Source: Paenibacillus timonensis (lineage in GTDB: Bacteria > Bacillota > Bacilli > Paenibacillales > Paenibacillaceae). Taken from it: 64,000 nucleotides of DNA. A program made the translations under genes and the position numbers. Under the pieces are notes generated by a model. The model was not told the DNA's origin and searched no databases. It saw only the letters and a program-made list of their open reading frames with translations. The stretch spans positions 1-64,000 of the forward strand of contig NZ_JAKSXN010000011.1 of NCBI RefSeq assembly GCF_022427145.1, in the 5' to 3' direction. The stretch's first letter is position 1, and each line of letters starts with the position of its first letter. This document shows positions 8,784 to 16,057 of this stretch, one piece after another.

Positions 8784-8954
8784 AAGTTCAAAAGACGGCT
8801 TTTGATCACGATGTAGTCCGAAGAAGGTGATTCAGCGTCGAATCTTGAATTCAGCCGGGCCATCCGTTGCTCACGTACCCAAAACGTACGCTCCGCTACT
8901 CTGTCCCTAGCTTCATCCAACCTTCTTGGTGCTGAAAAGCCGAGTTTTTGAACT
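8784..8954. repeat. Hairpin-ended intergenic repeat, full copy B (171 bp)
   Basis: Same orientation as copy A and nearly identical; the only differences I see are GTGGTCC to GTAGTCC near the left arm and CCGACTTTTTG to CCGAGTTTTTG in the right arm. A 13-bp spacer separates the copies. Confidence 0.85.
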
Positions 8955-8985
8955 TCCGCTATAGAGCCCGTTTTGGTGGGTTGAG

Positions 8986-9015
8986 AGCACCTTTGTTTGT
9001 GCCTCCTCATACATT
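8986..9015 (+). promoter_or_regulatory. Possible mother-cell sigma (sigma-K or sigma-E) promoter for spoVIF
   Basis: CATACATT at 9008-9015 resembles the -10 of sigma-E and sigma-K promoters. GCACC at about 8987-8991 with a 16-nt spacer fits the short sigma-K -35 (AC). It lies about 30 bases before the GTG start. Confidence 0.35.
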
Positions 9016-9046
9016 GGTTGAAGAGGACAGCGGAGGAGGCGATAGC

Positions 9047-9319
9047 GTGAGCAAAATATCCAAAGAGGCCCTGAATGCCATCAATAAAAAGGCGGGCAAA
9101 ACCATTTCGGAAGGTTCGGTCAAAAAGCTGGCCAGCACCGTAAAGCCGTCAACGATGCAAAATGAAGCCGAATTGCGGAAGCTGATCAAGCAAGTATCGG
9201 CGATGGCGAAAGTCCCCGTATCGGAAAACACGATTCAGGAGATCGTGAACGCCGTGAAAAAGAGCGGCATGAATCCCTCCAATATGGAAGCCCTGATGAA
9301 ATTAATGATCAAAAAATAA
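9047..9319 (+). CDS. spoVIF: Stage VI sporulation protein F (SpoVIF family)
   Basis: SpoVIF is a small mother-cell protein involved in spore coat assembly in B. subtilis. The 90-residue Lys-rich product has the family pattern of short helices with VSKISKEAL near the N-terminus and IQEIVNAVKKSGM near the C-terminus. GTG 9047 is chosen because GGAGGAGG at about 9032-9039 precedes it; the longer frame from 8948 would begin inside the upstream repeat. B. subtilis has spoVIF elsewhere, so the position is a lineage difference. Confidence 0.75.
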   Translation: MSKISKEALNAINKKAGKTISEGSVKKLASTVKPSTMQNEAELRKLIKQVSAMAKVPVSENTIQEIVNAVKKSGMNPSNMEALMKLMIKK

Positions 9320-9337
9320 TCGATCGGTTTCCTTGTT

Positions 9338-9377
9338 GCCCCTAAGCTCTGCGGCCATTTGCCGCGGGGCTTTGTTT
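9338..9377 (+). terminator. Probable terminator after spoVIF
   Basis: GCGGC/GCCGC stem with flanking GCCCC/GGGGC, then TTTGTTT. There is a bulge on the left side, so the fold is imperfect. Confidence 0.5.
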
Positions 9378-9433
9378 AGTTTCCGGCCATCTTCGCAAAT
9401 CCCGAAGGGCGCGTAGCCTGAAAAGCCGCATAA

Positions 9434-9442
9434 TGCTATAAT
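9434..9442 (+). promoter_or_regulatory. Extended -10 promoter before yphE
   Basis: TGCTATAAT about 42 bases before the ATG at 9484. No clear -35 box. Confidence 0.45.
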
Positions 9443-9483
9443 ATGGATCATATTAAAGCAAAAAAAGAGTAGGAGATTCGGAC

Positions 9484-9663
9484 ATGGATGCAATGACGAA
9501 AATGTGGCTATCGATCGCGGCCGTGTTGATCATGGGGATTTCCGTCTTTTTGATCACGTTTGCACGGACGAAAACCAAAGGGATTGTCAGGGGAGTTTTA
9601 TCGCTGCTCGCCTTTTTTATCATGCTGGCGGGTTTCCTGACCGGACTTGTGTCGATTACTTGA
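9484..9663 (+). CDS. yphE: YphE-like DUF2768 small membrane protein
   Basis: This 59-codon gene encodes a protein with two hydrophobic segments (about 8-26 and 37-56) separated by a basic loop ARTKTKG, the topology of the DUF2768 family. ATG 9484 follows TAGGAG with about 8-nt spacing. It lies between gpsA/spoVIF and yphF, the position of yphE in B. subtilis (67 residues). Function is unknown. Confidence 0.7.
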   Translation: MDAMTKMWLSIAAVLIMGISVFLITFARTKTKGIVRGVLSLLAFFIMLAGFLTGLVSIT

Positions 9664-9706
9664 GAGGAACCTCCACACCACGGAATCCAAGAGAAGAGGA
9701 AGAAGA

Positions 9707-10345
9707 ATGCAACAACAAGAAAGCAAAGCTTATACCGAATTGACGGAGGCTTTATGCAAGCTTGCCGCTCACTGCGAAGAAGTGGAAGGCGCCTGGCTGC
9801 TGGGCGGAAGCTGCGGCTTGTGGCTGCAAGGGGTCACGCTTGCGGCGGCGCCGCGCGATATCGATGTCTACGCCGATCTTGCGACCGCAGGCCGATTGCA
9901 CGAGCGTCTTCAGCCGTTTGCAACGGACCAGCCGCGCCATGACCGGAGCGGCTTATACAGCTCTCAGTTAAGCCACTACCGCATGGGGGCGTCGACGGTC
10001 GAGCTGGTAGGCGGCTTTGAAGTCCGGACCGCCGGGGCGCTATACCGAACCGAGGTGGACTCGCTGCTGGCGCCGGCGGCGCAGCGCGTGACGCTTCGGG
10101 ACATCGCTTTTCCGGTGATGCCGCTTGCCCATGAATTGGTTTTTAACCTCCTGCGGGAGCGTCCGGACCGCTATCTGCCGATTGCAGCCATGATCCGCAA
10201 GGAACCGGATCGGCATCTGCCGCTGTTGGACGAACTGCTGAAACGGAATGGGTGGTCGGCGGATTTGGTCGGACGCATGGCCGAGTTGTTGGACCGCCCG
10301 CTACTCTCCCGGCCGTGGCGCGAATACCGCGGCGGGGAAGCTTAA
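9707..10345 (+). CDS. Nucleotidyltransferase-fold protein of unknown role
   Basis: The 212-residue product has a motif order typical of minimal nucleotidyltransferases: LLGGSCGLWLQG near residues 28-40, followed by PRDIDVYAD with the acidic DxD pair near 48-54. The rest is helical, with no clear second domain. Start ATG 9707 follows AGAGGAAGAAG; longer starts overlap yphE. The next gene is a 2Fe-2S ferredoxin whose start lies 10 nt after this stop, so the two are probably cotranscribed. It may be an AbiEii-like or housekeeping transferase; the substrate is unknown. B. subtilis lacks it at this locus. Confidence 0.6.
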   Translation: MQQQESKAYTELTEALCKLAAHCEEVEGAWLLGGSCGLWLQGVTLAAAPRDIDVYADLATAGRLHERLQPFATDQPRHDRSGLYSSQLSHYRMGASTVELVGGFEVRTAGALYRTEVDSLLAPAAQRVTLRDIAFPVMPLAHELVFNLLRERPDRYLPIAAMIRKEPDRHLPLLDELLKRNGWSADLVGRMAELLDRPLLSRPWREYRGGEA

Positions 10346-10355
10346 GGAGCGCGTC

Positions 10356-10706
10356 GTGGAGGGGCGTATCACGTTTTTGCCGTCAGGGAAAACCGTCCAG
10401 GTCCGGCCTGGTACCACGGTATTAAGGGCTTCCCGCGAGGCGAGGATCCATATTGCGACCCGCTGCGGCGGAAATGCCGGCTGCTTGATGTGCAAGGTTC
10501 AGGTCGATCCGAAACAAGCGGCGTCATTATCCCCGCCCAGCGAGGCGGAGCGTCGGAAGCTGGGCCCTTTGCTGGAGCAGGGGGTTCGATTGGCATGCCA
10601 GGCCAGTATTCGCGGTGTGGTGGCCGTGAAGTTACCCGAGGACCCGCTCAAGGCGGCGATTCGCAAGCAGCTGGAACGGCAGCGGGAAGAAGAGGAACTA
10701 TGGTGA
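10356..10706 (+). CDS. 2Fe-2S ferredoxin-type iron-sulfur protein
   Basis: The 116-residue product is a beta-grasp ferredoxin. Cysteines are spaced C-x5-C-x2-C (CGGNAGCLMC) with a fourth in RLACQA, a spacing like adrenodoxin-type 2Fe-2S proteins rather than the plant C-x4-C-x2-C. The C-terminus is a charged helix (AAIRKQLERQREEEELW). GTG 10356 follows AAGGAG at 10344-10349; a longer frame opens within the upstream gene. Electron donor and acceptor are unknown, and there is no linked reductase. Confidence 0.75.
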   Translation: MEGRITFLPSGKTVQVRPGTTVLRASREARIHIATRCGGNAGCLMCKVQVDPKQAASLSPPSEAERRKLGPLLEQGVRLACQASIRGVVAVKLPEDPLKAAIRKQLERQREEEELW

Positions 10707-10736
10707 GTACGAAGGGGACAAAGTGAGGATTTCAAC

Positions 10737-11492
10737 ATGGTGAAGTTATCTTTTTTGAAACAGGCCTCTGCAAGATCGGCGGCGTTGATCGTCTTAGTGA
10801 TACTAACGACCTCCCTGCTGACAGGGTGTTTGTACCGCGGGGACAGGCAGCAAGGCGGCCCGGTTTCCTATATCGAGAGCGTGGACCGGATTCAGCGTGC
10901 CATCGACCGCTTTCAGGAGGACAAAGGGATCCTGCCGATCATGACGGCCGGCGAGGAAACCCCTCGGTACGAGAAGTATCGTATCGATTTGGACCAATTG
11001 AAGCGGGAGGGCTACCTGGAAGGAATTCCGTCGGCGGCCTTCGAGCAAGGCGGGAGCGTGTATTTTCTCGTCATTGATGAGGAGACCGACCCAACGGTCA
11101 AAGTCATGGATTTAAGCACGGTACAGAAGGTAAACGACGTACAGCGGAAAGTGACGAGCTACCAATCCAACCACGGGGGAGCCCTGCCACACGAAGGTGA
11201 CGGGGAGACCTATCCGGGCCTATACACCGTCAATCTCGCGCTCCTGCAGGCCGAGAGTTTAGCCCTGCCAAGCGTCTACTCCGGGGAGACGCTTCCCTAT
11301 CTTATGGATGCGAAGGGCCGGGTGTATGTAGATTACGCCTTTGATATCATGCAAGCGATCGATCAGTCGGGCAAAACGCCGCAAGGCGAGGAGGACCTGC
11401 GCATCTGGTTGACGGACCGCTCGGCGTTCGTTCCGGTGAAGTCGCTGCCTTATCGTTGGAGCGGAAGTGAACCGGTGCCGGTCGCCGGGTAA
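10737..11492 (+). CDS. yphF: YphF-like lipoprotein
   Basis: The 251-residue product starts with a basic stretch and hydrophobic segment ending in the lipobox LLTGC (Cys near residue 31), so it is probably lipid-anchored on the outer face of the membrane. Two internal repeats share the pattern of a helix followed by LPxxxxGExxxxY. It lies between yphE and spoIVA, as yphF does in B. subtilis (244 residues). Function is unknown. A strong terminator follows at 11497. Confidence 0.8.
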   Translation: MVKLSFLKQASARSAALIVLVILTTSLLTGCLYRGDRQQGGPVSYIESVDRIQRAIDRFQEDKGILPIMTAGEETPRYEKYRIDLDQLKREGYLEGIPSAAFEQGGSVYFLVIDEETDPTVKVMDLSTVQKVNDVQRKVTSYQSNHGGALPHEGDGETYPGLYTVNLALLQAESLALPSVYSGETLPYLMDAKGRVYVDYAFDIMQAIDQSGKTPQGEEDLRIWLTDRSAFVPVKSLPYRWSGSEPVPVAG

Positions 11493-11496
11493 AATG

Positions 11497-11535
11497 AAGA
11501 AGCCTTTCGGAATCTATCCGGAAGGCTTCTTTTTG
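11497..11535 (+). terminator. Rho-independent terminator after yphF
   Basis: AGAAGCCTTTCGG pairs with CCGGAAGGCTTCT around AATCTAT, followed by TTTTT. Confidence 0.9.
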
Positions 11536-11576
11536 CTAACGACTTGATCGCGCAGTTTTGTTCCTTCTCCGGGGGC

Positions 11577-11606
11577 GTCATACTTTTTCCGATAGACTCA
11601 TACAAA
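11577..11606 (+). promoter_or_regulatory. Sigma-E-like promoter P1 for spoIVA
   Basis: GTCATACT (11577-11584), 14-nt spacer, CATACAAA (11599-11606), close to the known sigma-E consensus (GTCATATT with CATACAAT). Confidence 0.6.
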
Positions 11607-11689
11607 TGGGAGTATGGCGGTTAAGTGCCCGCCTTGTTCGGGTTGAATGAGCGGCCTCGCAAAAAAAACGGGCTTGGACGGTTTTAACC

Positions 11690-11718
11690 GTCATATTCTC
11701 GCATCTGGTACATAAGAT
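11690..11718 (+). promoter_or_regulatory. Sigma-E-like promoter P2 for spoIVA
   Basis: GTCATATT (11690-11697), 13-nt spacer, CATAAGAT (11711-11718). With P1 it gives tandem sigma-E sites upstream of spoIVA, as reported for B. subtilis spoIVA. Confidence 0.6.
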
Positions 11719-11909
11719 GTTACTAGTCCAAATGCATGTACGAGTTTACGCCGCTTCGTTCAGGTTCCTTCCACAGGTTTGCGGCGGCGGACACGGGCAA
11801 GAGGGGCTGCCGCTCCTGCCGTAGCAGCGAAGCCCAAAATCATGGCGAATCACGAAGCGGATGCTCTCGGGGCATTTTTCCTTCGGCGAAATTTGAGGAG
11901 GGGATATCA

Positions 11910-13394
11910 TTGGTATTGGAGAAAGTGGACATTTTTAAGGACATTGCCGAACGAACCGGAGGCGACATCTATCTGGGAGTCGTCGGTGCGGTCCGTACCG
12001 GGAAATCGACCTTTATTAAGCGTTTCATGGAAACGGTCGTTCTCCCGAACATCGCTAACGAAGCCGATCGGGTCCGCGCGGTAGATGAACTTCCGCAAAG
12101 CGCCGCCGGCAAAACCATCATGACGACCGAACCGAAGTTCGTCCCGAACAATGCGGTGCAAATCAAGGTGGCTGAAGGACTCGAGGTCAACGTAAGACTC
12201 GTGGATTGCGTCGGATACGCCGTGGAAGGCGCAAAAGGCTACGAGGACGAAAACGGGCCGCGGATGATTTCTACGCCGTGGTTTGAGGAGCCGATTCCGT
12301 TCCAGGAAGCGGCGGAAATCGGCACGCGCAAAGTTATCCAGGAGCACTCCACCTTGGGAGTCGTCGTCACGACCGACGGAACGATCGCCGATATTCCGCG
12401 TTACTCTTACGTGGAATCCGAGGAGCGGGTCGTCGCCGAGCTGAAGGAGGTCGGCAAGCCGTTTGTGCTTGTGATCAACTCGACGCGGCCAAACAGCGAT
12501 GAAGCGCAGCAGCTTCGCGGCGAGCTGGCCGCGAAATACGACATTCCGGTCATTACGCTCAGCGCGGCGACGATGACGGAAGAAGACGTCACCGGCGTCC
12601 TTCGGGAAGTTCTCTATGAATTCCCGGTCCACGAGGTTAACGTCAACCTGCCTAGCTGGGTCATGGTGTTGAACGAGAACCACTGGCTGCGCAGCAATTA
12701 TGAGAACTCCGTCCGCGACACGGTCAAGGATATTCGCCGCCTGCGCGATGTCGATCGGGTCGTCGGAAATTTCATGGAATACGATTTCATCGACCGGGCT
12801 GGACTCAGCGGACTGAATATGGGTCAAGGCGTAGCGGAGATCGATCTGTACGCACCGGACGATTTGTATGACCGCATCCTGATGGAAGTGGTAGGCGTGG
12901 AAATCCGCGGCAAAGACCATTTGCTGCAGCTGATGCAGGAGTTCACGCATGCGAAACGGGAATACGACCGATTCGCCGAGGCGCTTGAAATGGTCAAAAC
13001 GACCGGCTACGGCATCGCCGCGCCGACGCTCGCGGAAATGGCGCTGGATGAGCCGGAGCTCATTCGCCAAGGCTCCCGCTTCGGCGTGAGACTGAAGGCG
13101 ACCGCTCCTTCGATCCATATGATCCGCGTCGACGTCGAGTCGGAATTCGCTCCGATCATCGGGACCGAAAAACAAAGCGAAGAGCTGGTCCGTTATCTGA
13201 TGCAGGATTTCGAGAACGATCCGATCAAGATTTGGGAATCCGATATCTTCGGCCGTTCCTTGCACTCCATCGTGCGCGAAGGCATTCAAGGCAAGATCGC
13301 CATGATGCCGGACAACGCCCGCTACAAGCTGCAGGAGACGCTGGGACGGATCATCAACGAAGGCTCCGGCGGCCTCATCGCCATCATATTGTAG
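11910..13394 (+). CDS. spoIVA: Stage IV sporulation protein A, spore coat scaffold ATPase
   Basis: SpoIVA is a mother-cell ATPase that polymerises on the forespore surface as the coat basement layer and is also needed for cortex formation. The 494-residue product matches the family over its whole length: Walker A GAVRTGKST at about 26-34, the segment SAAGKTIMTTEPKF, and the C-terminal GGLIAIIL needed for forespore targeting. TTG 11910 is chosen because GAGGAGGGG at 11895-11903 lies just upstream; the longer frame from 11736 has no such site and is unlike the family. Tandem sigma-E-like promoters lie at 11577 and 11690. Confidence 0.96.
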   Translation: MVLEKVDIFKDIAERTGGDIYLGVVGAVRTGKSTFIKRFMETVVLPNIANEADRVRAVDELPQSAAGKTIMTTEPKFVPNNAVQIKVAEGLEVNVRLVDCVGYAVEGAKGYEDENGPRMISTPWFEEPIPFQEAAEIGTRKVIQEHSTLGVVVTTDGTIADIPRYSYVESEERVVAELKEVGKPFVLVINSTRPNSDEAQQLRGELAAKYDIPVITLSAATMTEEDVTGVLREVLYEFPVHEVNVNLPSWVMVLNENHWLRSNYENSVRDTVKDIRRLRDVDRVVGNFMEYDFIDRAGLSGLNMGQGVAEIDLYAPDDLYDRILMEVVGVEIRGKDHLLQLMQEFTHAKREYDRFAEALEMVKTTGYGIAAPTLAEMALDEPELIRQGSRFGVRLKATAPSIHMIRVDVESEFAPIIGTEKQSEELVRYLMQDFENDPIKIWESDIFGRSLHSIVREGIQGKIAMMPDNARYKLQETLGRIINEGSGGLIAIIL

Positions 13395-13430
13395 ACCTTC
13401 TCGGTGCTGAAAAGCCGACTTTTTAACCCT
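13395..13430. repeat. Partial copy of the hairpin-ended repeat (right arm)
   Basis: CCTTCTCGGTGCTGAAAAGCC and GACTTTTTAACCC match the right end of copies A and B (CCTTCTTGGTGCTGAAAAGCC, then GACTTTTTGAAC). It starts right at the spoIVA stop codon, and no left half is visible. Confidence 0.75.
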
Positions 13431-13454
13431 TATTAACTGCAATTCCTCCTCAAT

Positions 13455-13490
13455 GACCGCGCGCATGCTGAACCTAGCTGCGTGCGGTTG
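13455..13490 (+). terminator. Terminator after spoIVA
   Basis: GACCGCGCGCA pairs with TGCGTGCGGTT around TGCTGAACCTAGC, then TTTTGTTGTTT. Confidence 0.75.
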
Positions 13491-13748
13491 TTTTGTTGTT
13501 TGCGGGGCGGATTCTCCAATTTTGTAGTGCGAAATGAGGAAAAATCGCCGAGAAGCCTTGAAATAGCTTGAAATTCTGCATGGGCTGTATTACTATAAAT
13601 TTGTTCCGCGCCCCCCGAATGCGCGATCTCATCACGTTTTTGGGGAATTTGTACGGATTGAATTGCAAAAATCACGTATATTCTGCGGTAAAACGGAAAC
13701 ACAAATAGCAAGTGGTATTATTTTCCGTGGTGGGGAGGTGAATCACAC
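13491..13748 (+). other. Intergenic DNA upstream of hbs
   Basis: No gene is seen in this AT-richer stretch. An extended -10-like TGGTATTAT at 13713-13721 is the best promoter candidate, but it would start transcription only about 20 bases before the hbs ATG and has no clear -35 box. The ribosome site GGGGAGGTG is at 13732-13740. Confidence 0.4.
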
Positions 13749-14021
13749 ATGAACAAATCCGATTTGATTTCTCAAGTAGCAGAAAGCACTGAGCTGTCCA
13801 AGAAAGACGCGACTAAAGCGGTTGATGCCGTTTTTGATGCGATTTCCGCAGCGCTGCAAAACGGAGACAAAGTTCAACTGGTCGGCTTCGGCAACTTTGA
13901 AGTTCGCGAACGTTCCGCCCGCAAAGGCCGCAACCCGCAAACCGGAGAGGAAATCGAAATCCCTGCGAGCAAAATTCCTGCTTTCAAACCAGGCAAAGCG
14001 CTCAAAGACGGAATTAAATAA
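13749..14021 (+). CDS. hbs: HU-family nucleoid DNA-binding protein
   Basis: HU is the main nucleoid-associated protein of Bacillales; dimers bend DNA. The 90-residue product has the standard fold: helices in 1-40, the [20 protein letters not shown] signature at about 47-66 forming the DNA-wrapping arm, and a C-terminal [12 protein letters not shown]. It lies between spoIVA and mtrB, as in B. subtilis. Ribosome site GGGGAGGTG and a terminator at 14051 define a single-gene unit. Confidence 0.97.
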   Translation: MNKSDLISQVAESTELSKKDATKAVDAVFDAISAALQNGDKVQLVGFGNFEVRERSARKGRNPQTGEEIEIPASKIPAFKPGKALKDGIK

Positions 14022-14050
14022 AGATTTCTACATATCTTTCCGTGCAAAAG

Positions 14051-14082
14051 ACCGTGGGCTTCTCGTTCACGGCTTTTTCTTT
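14051..14082 (+). terminator. Terminator after hbs
   Basis: ACCGTG pairs with CACGG(T/C) around GGCTTCTCGTT, followed by TTTTTCTTTT. Confidence 0.75.
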
Positions 14083-14142
14083 TCACGGGAAGTGTAAATG
14101 GAGAGCAGTCTGGCAAATAGACGAAGGGGGAGGCGCGCGATC

Positions 14143-14394
14143 ATGGATAACCAGCACAACGGCGGAAACGAACAAGCGGCTACGGGCGGGGACTATTTCG
14201 TGGTTAAAGCCAAGGAGCAAGGGGTTACGGTCATCGGGCTGACCCGGGGGAAGGATACGCGGTTTCATCACACCGAAAAACTGGACAAAGGCGAGGTACT
14301 CATCGCGCAGTTTACCGATCATACCTCGGCGGTTAAGGTTCGCGGGAAAGCACTCGTATACACGAAGCATGGGATGATCGACACGGAAGAATGA
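14143..14394 (+). CDS. mtrB: trp RNA-binding attenuation protein TRAP
   Basis: TRAP is an 11-subunit ring that, when loaded with tryptophan, binds (G/U)AG triplets in trp leader RNA and causes termination or blocks translation. The 83-residue product has the conserved core [20 protein letters not shown] and [19 protein letters not shown], including the KxR RNA-binding stretch near the C-terminus (VKVRGKA). ATG 14143 follows GGGGGAGG with 9-nt spacing. mtrA (folE), which precedes mtrB in B. subtilis, is absent. The predicted target is the leader at 26578-26621 in this window. Confidence 0.95.
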   Translation: MDNQHNGGNEQAATGGDYFVVKAKEQGVTVIGLTRGKDTRFHHTEKLDKGEVLIAQFTDHTSAVKVRGKALVYTKHGMIDTEE

Positions 14395-14405
14395 TTTTCG
14401 AATCT

Positions 14406-14427
14406 GCAGGCATAGCCTGCTTTTTTT
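14406..14427 (+). terminator. Terminator after mtrB
   Basis: GCAGGC/GCCTGC with an ATA loop, followed by seven T. Near-identical to the hairpin at 2650-2670. Confidence 0.85.
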
Positions 14428-14507
14428 CTATGTAGAATGGGGTATAAGAATCTCTTGGACAGGTGGGAATTACCGCTGTCCGAGTGTACCTGAAGGGGGA
14501 GTGCCCC

Positions 14508-15047
14508 ATGAAACGAAAATTAGCCGTTCGTGCCATTCTGCTTACGTTTGGCTGTGCTCTGGCCATGGCAGGCGCAGCTTGGCTCGGCGAACATCCCGCC
14601 CAGCCGCGGCAGGCAGCCACCGTGTTTGCCGGGCCAACCCCGGCCGAGCTGACCGACGATAATCTCGTGGATGCCTTGGACCCGCTGCAGCTTCCGATGC
14701 CCATCGCCAAAGTCGAACTGAACCGGGACATCTTGTCCGTTGACCTGAAGGTCGAAGGCGATCAGGTCGGTGCCGATGACGTGTACCGGGGAATGTCCGA
14801 AATGATCTCCTTTGCGTTCGAGCACACGAGCAACATCGACCAGCTGCTGCTACGCTTGATGGCGGAAGACCGTTGGCTCGGCACCAAATACCTGCTCCTG
14901 GCTGCCGATGTCCGGCGCACCGAATTTTCGGCCGAGGAGCTGGATGTGCTGCGGCATGCCGGCAGCGGCGAGCTGCCGGAGGCGCTGCGGGTGCGCATGC
15001 GGTTGACGGAAACTCGTTTATGGAAGTCGCGTTTTCTGCAGGAATAG
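14508..15047 (+). CDS. Hypothetical secreted or membrane-anchored protein
   Basis: The 179-residue product begins MKRKLAVRAILLTFGCALAM, a basic then hydrophobic segment that could be a signal peptide or a membrane anchor (about residues 5-25). A soluble domain follows with several LxVDLKVEGD-like strands and a helical C-terminus. I do not recognise a domain. ATG 14508 follows AGGGGGA at about 14493-14499. Its own terminator lies upstream (14406) and the hepS promoter lies downstream, so it appears to be a single-gene unit. B. subtilis has nothing similar at this place. Confidence 0.65.
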   Translation: MKRKLAVRAILLTFGCALAMAGAAWLGEHPAQPRQAATVFAGPTPAELTDDNLVDALDPLQLPMPIAKVELNRDILSVDLKVEGDQVGADDVYRGMSEMISFAFEHTSNIDQLLLRLMAEDRWLGTKYLLLAADVRRTEFSAEELDVLRHAGSGELPEALRVRMRLTETRLWKSRFLQE

Positions 15048-15109
15048 CCGGATCGTTCGACCGAGGAGCCGAATTCGCGTCTTGCCTCTGTGCGCAGTGA
15101 AATAACATA

Positions 15110-15118
15110 TGCTATAAT
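15110..15118 (+). promoter_or_regulatory. Extended -10 promoter for the hepS-menG cluster
   Basis: TGCTATAAT at 15110-15118, 55 bases before hepS. The -35 region is poor. Confidence 0.5.
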
Positions 15119-15172
15119 AGACAAGATTGTGACATCTTTATTACTGAAAGATCAGCGGCTCGGAGGCAAAGG

Positions 15173-16045
15173 ATGAAACCTTATCGCATAACAGAATTGG
15201 CAAATAAATATGTCAGTTATGACATGATTACCGCATACACGGCGCTTCCGGAGTTTCCGGTGCCCCGTGTTCGTTTGCTTTATACGTTTTTAATCGAGCG
15301 GGAGGGCCGGTCGGCGGAGTCGGCCGAAACATGCGCGCTGGCAGCATTCCTCGTGCAGCTCGGCATGGATACCCATGATCGCATTGATCTGGCATCCGGA
15401 TTAGGCGAAGCCACGCGAGCGATGCGTTCGCGTCAGCTTAAGGTTCTGGCCGGCGACTATTTCAGCAGCGTCTTTTATCATCTGCTCGCCGGAGCCGGGG
15501 AAACCGGCATGGTTCCGCTGATGAGCTCGGCGATCTGCGAGGTGAACCGCCTGAAAGTCCAGCTGTACAGCAAATTAAAGCGGGTGGTATTGCCTGCGGA
15601 GGAGTATCTGAAAGAATGCGTCCATGTCAAAATGGGGCTTTTTCTTTCTTTTACGGAGCTGTTGGACAAGTCGGTACAAAATCTGTGGCAGAAGCTGCTG
15701 TCCGAGTTAAGCCGCTGCGAAGTCATGCTGGATGAAATCCAGTCTTCCTCTGATCTGCCGCAGGATCGCAAGGGATTTGCCTATTTGCGCATCATGGAAA
15801 CCGGATCCTCCGAGGATAAGGATACGCTCTCCGCACGGAAAGTCGCCGAGCGCGACTGGACGCTGATGCTTGTGAAATACAATATCAAGGAACAGCTGTT
15901 ATCCATGCTGCACCAATCGGTGGACCATGTTCAATCGCTGCTGCATGAATGCAAGAAAGAAACGGTGCGTACGGAGCTCAAATCCATCCTTGAGCCGTTT
16001 ATCGCCGTGTTGTCGCCGGCACGCCGTTCCGTGCAAGAAGGGTAG
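15173..16045 (+). CDS. hepS: Heptaprenyl diphosphate synthase component I
   Basis: HepS is the small regulatory subunit of the two-component synthase that makes the C35 side chain of menaquinone-7. The catalytic aspartate motifs are in HepT (19112). The 290-residue product is helical, with the family start MKPYRITELANKYVSYDMI. ATG 15173 follows CGGAGG. It heads a run of closely spaced genes hepS-menG-prenyltransferase-ubiX-mqnA-hepT, so both synthase subunits flank the quinone ring genes. Confidence 0.88.
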   Translation: MKPYRITELANKYVSYDMITAYTALPEFPVPRVRLLYTFLIEREGRSAESAETCALAAFLVQLGMDTHDRIDLASGLGEATRAMRSRQLKVLAGDYFSSVFYHLLAGAGETGMVPLMSSAICEVNRLKVQLYSKLKRVVLPAEEYLKECVHVKMGLFLSFTELLDKSVQNLWQKLLSELSRCEVMLDEIQSSSDLPQDRKGFAYLRIMETGSSEDKDTLSARKVAERDWTLMLVKYNIKEQLLSMLHQSVDHVQSLLHECKKETVRTELKSILEPFIAVLSPARRSVQEG

Positions 16046-16057
16046 GGAGATAAGCAG

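Noticed and set aside
8948..9046. A longer spoVIF start at 8948
   Set aside because: It starts inside the 171-bp repeat and lacks a ribosome site, while GGAGGAGG precedes the GTG at 9047.
11907..13466. A 519-codon open frame on the minus strand across spoIVA
   Set aside because: Antisense shadow of spoIVA with His/Arg/Asp-rich composition and no ribosome site.
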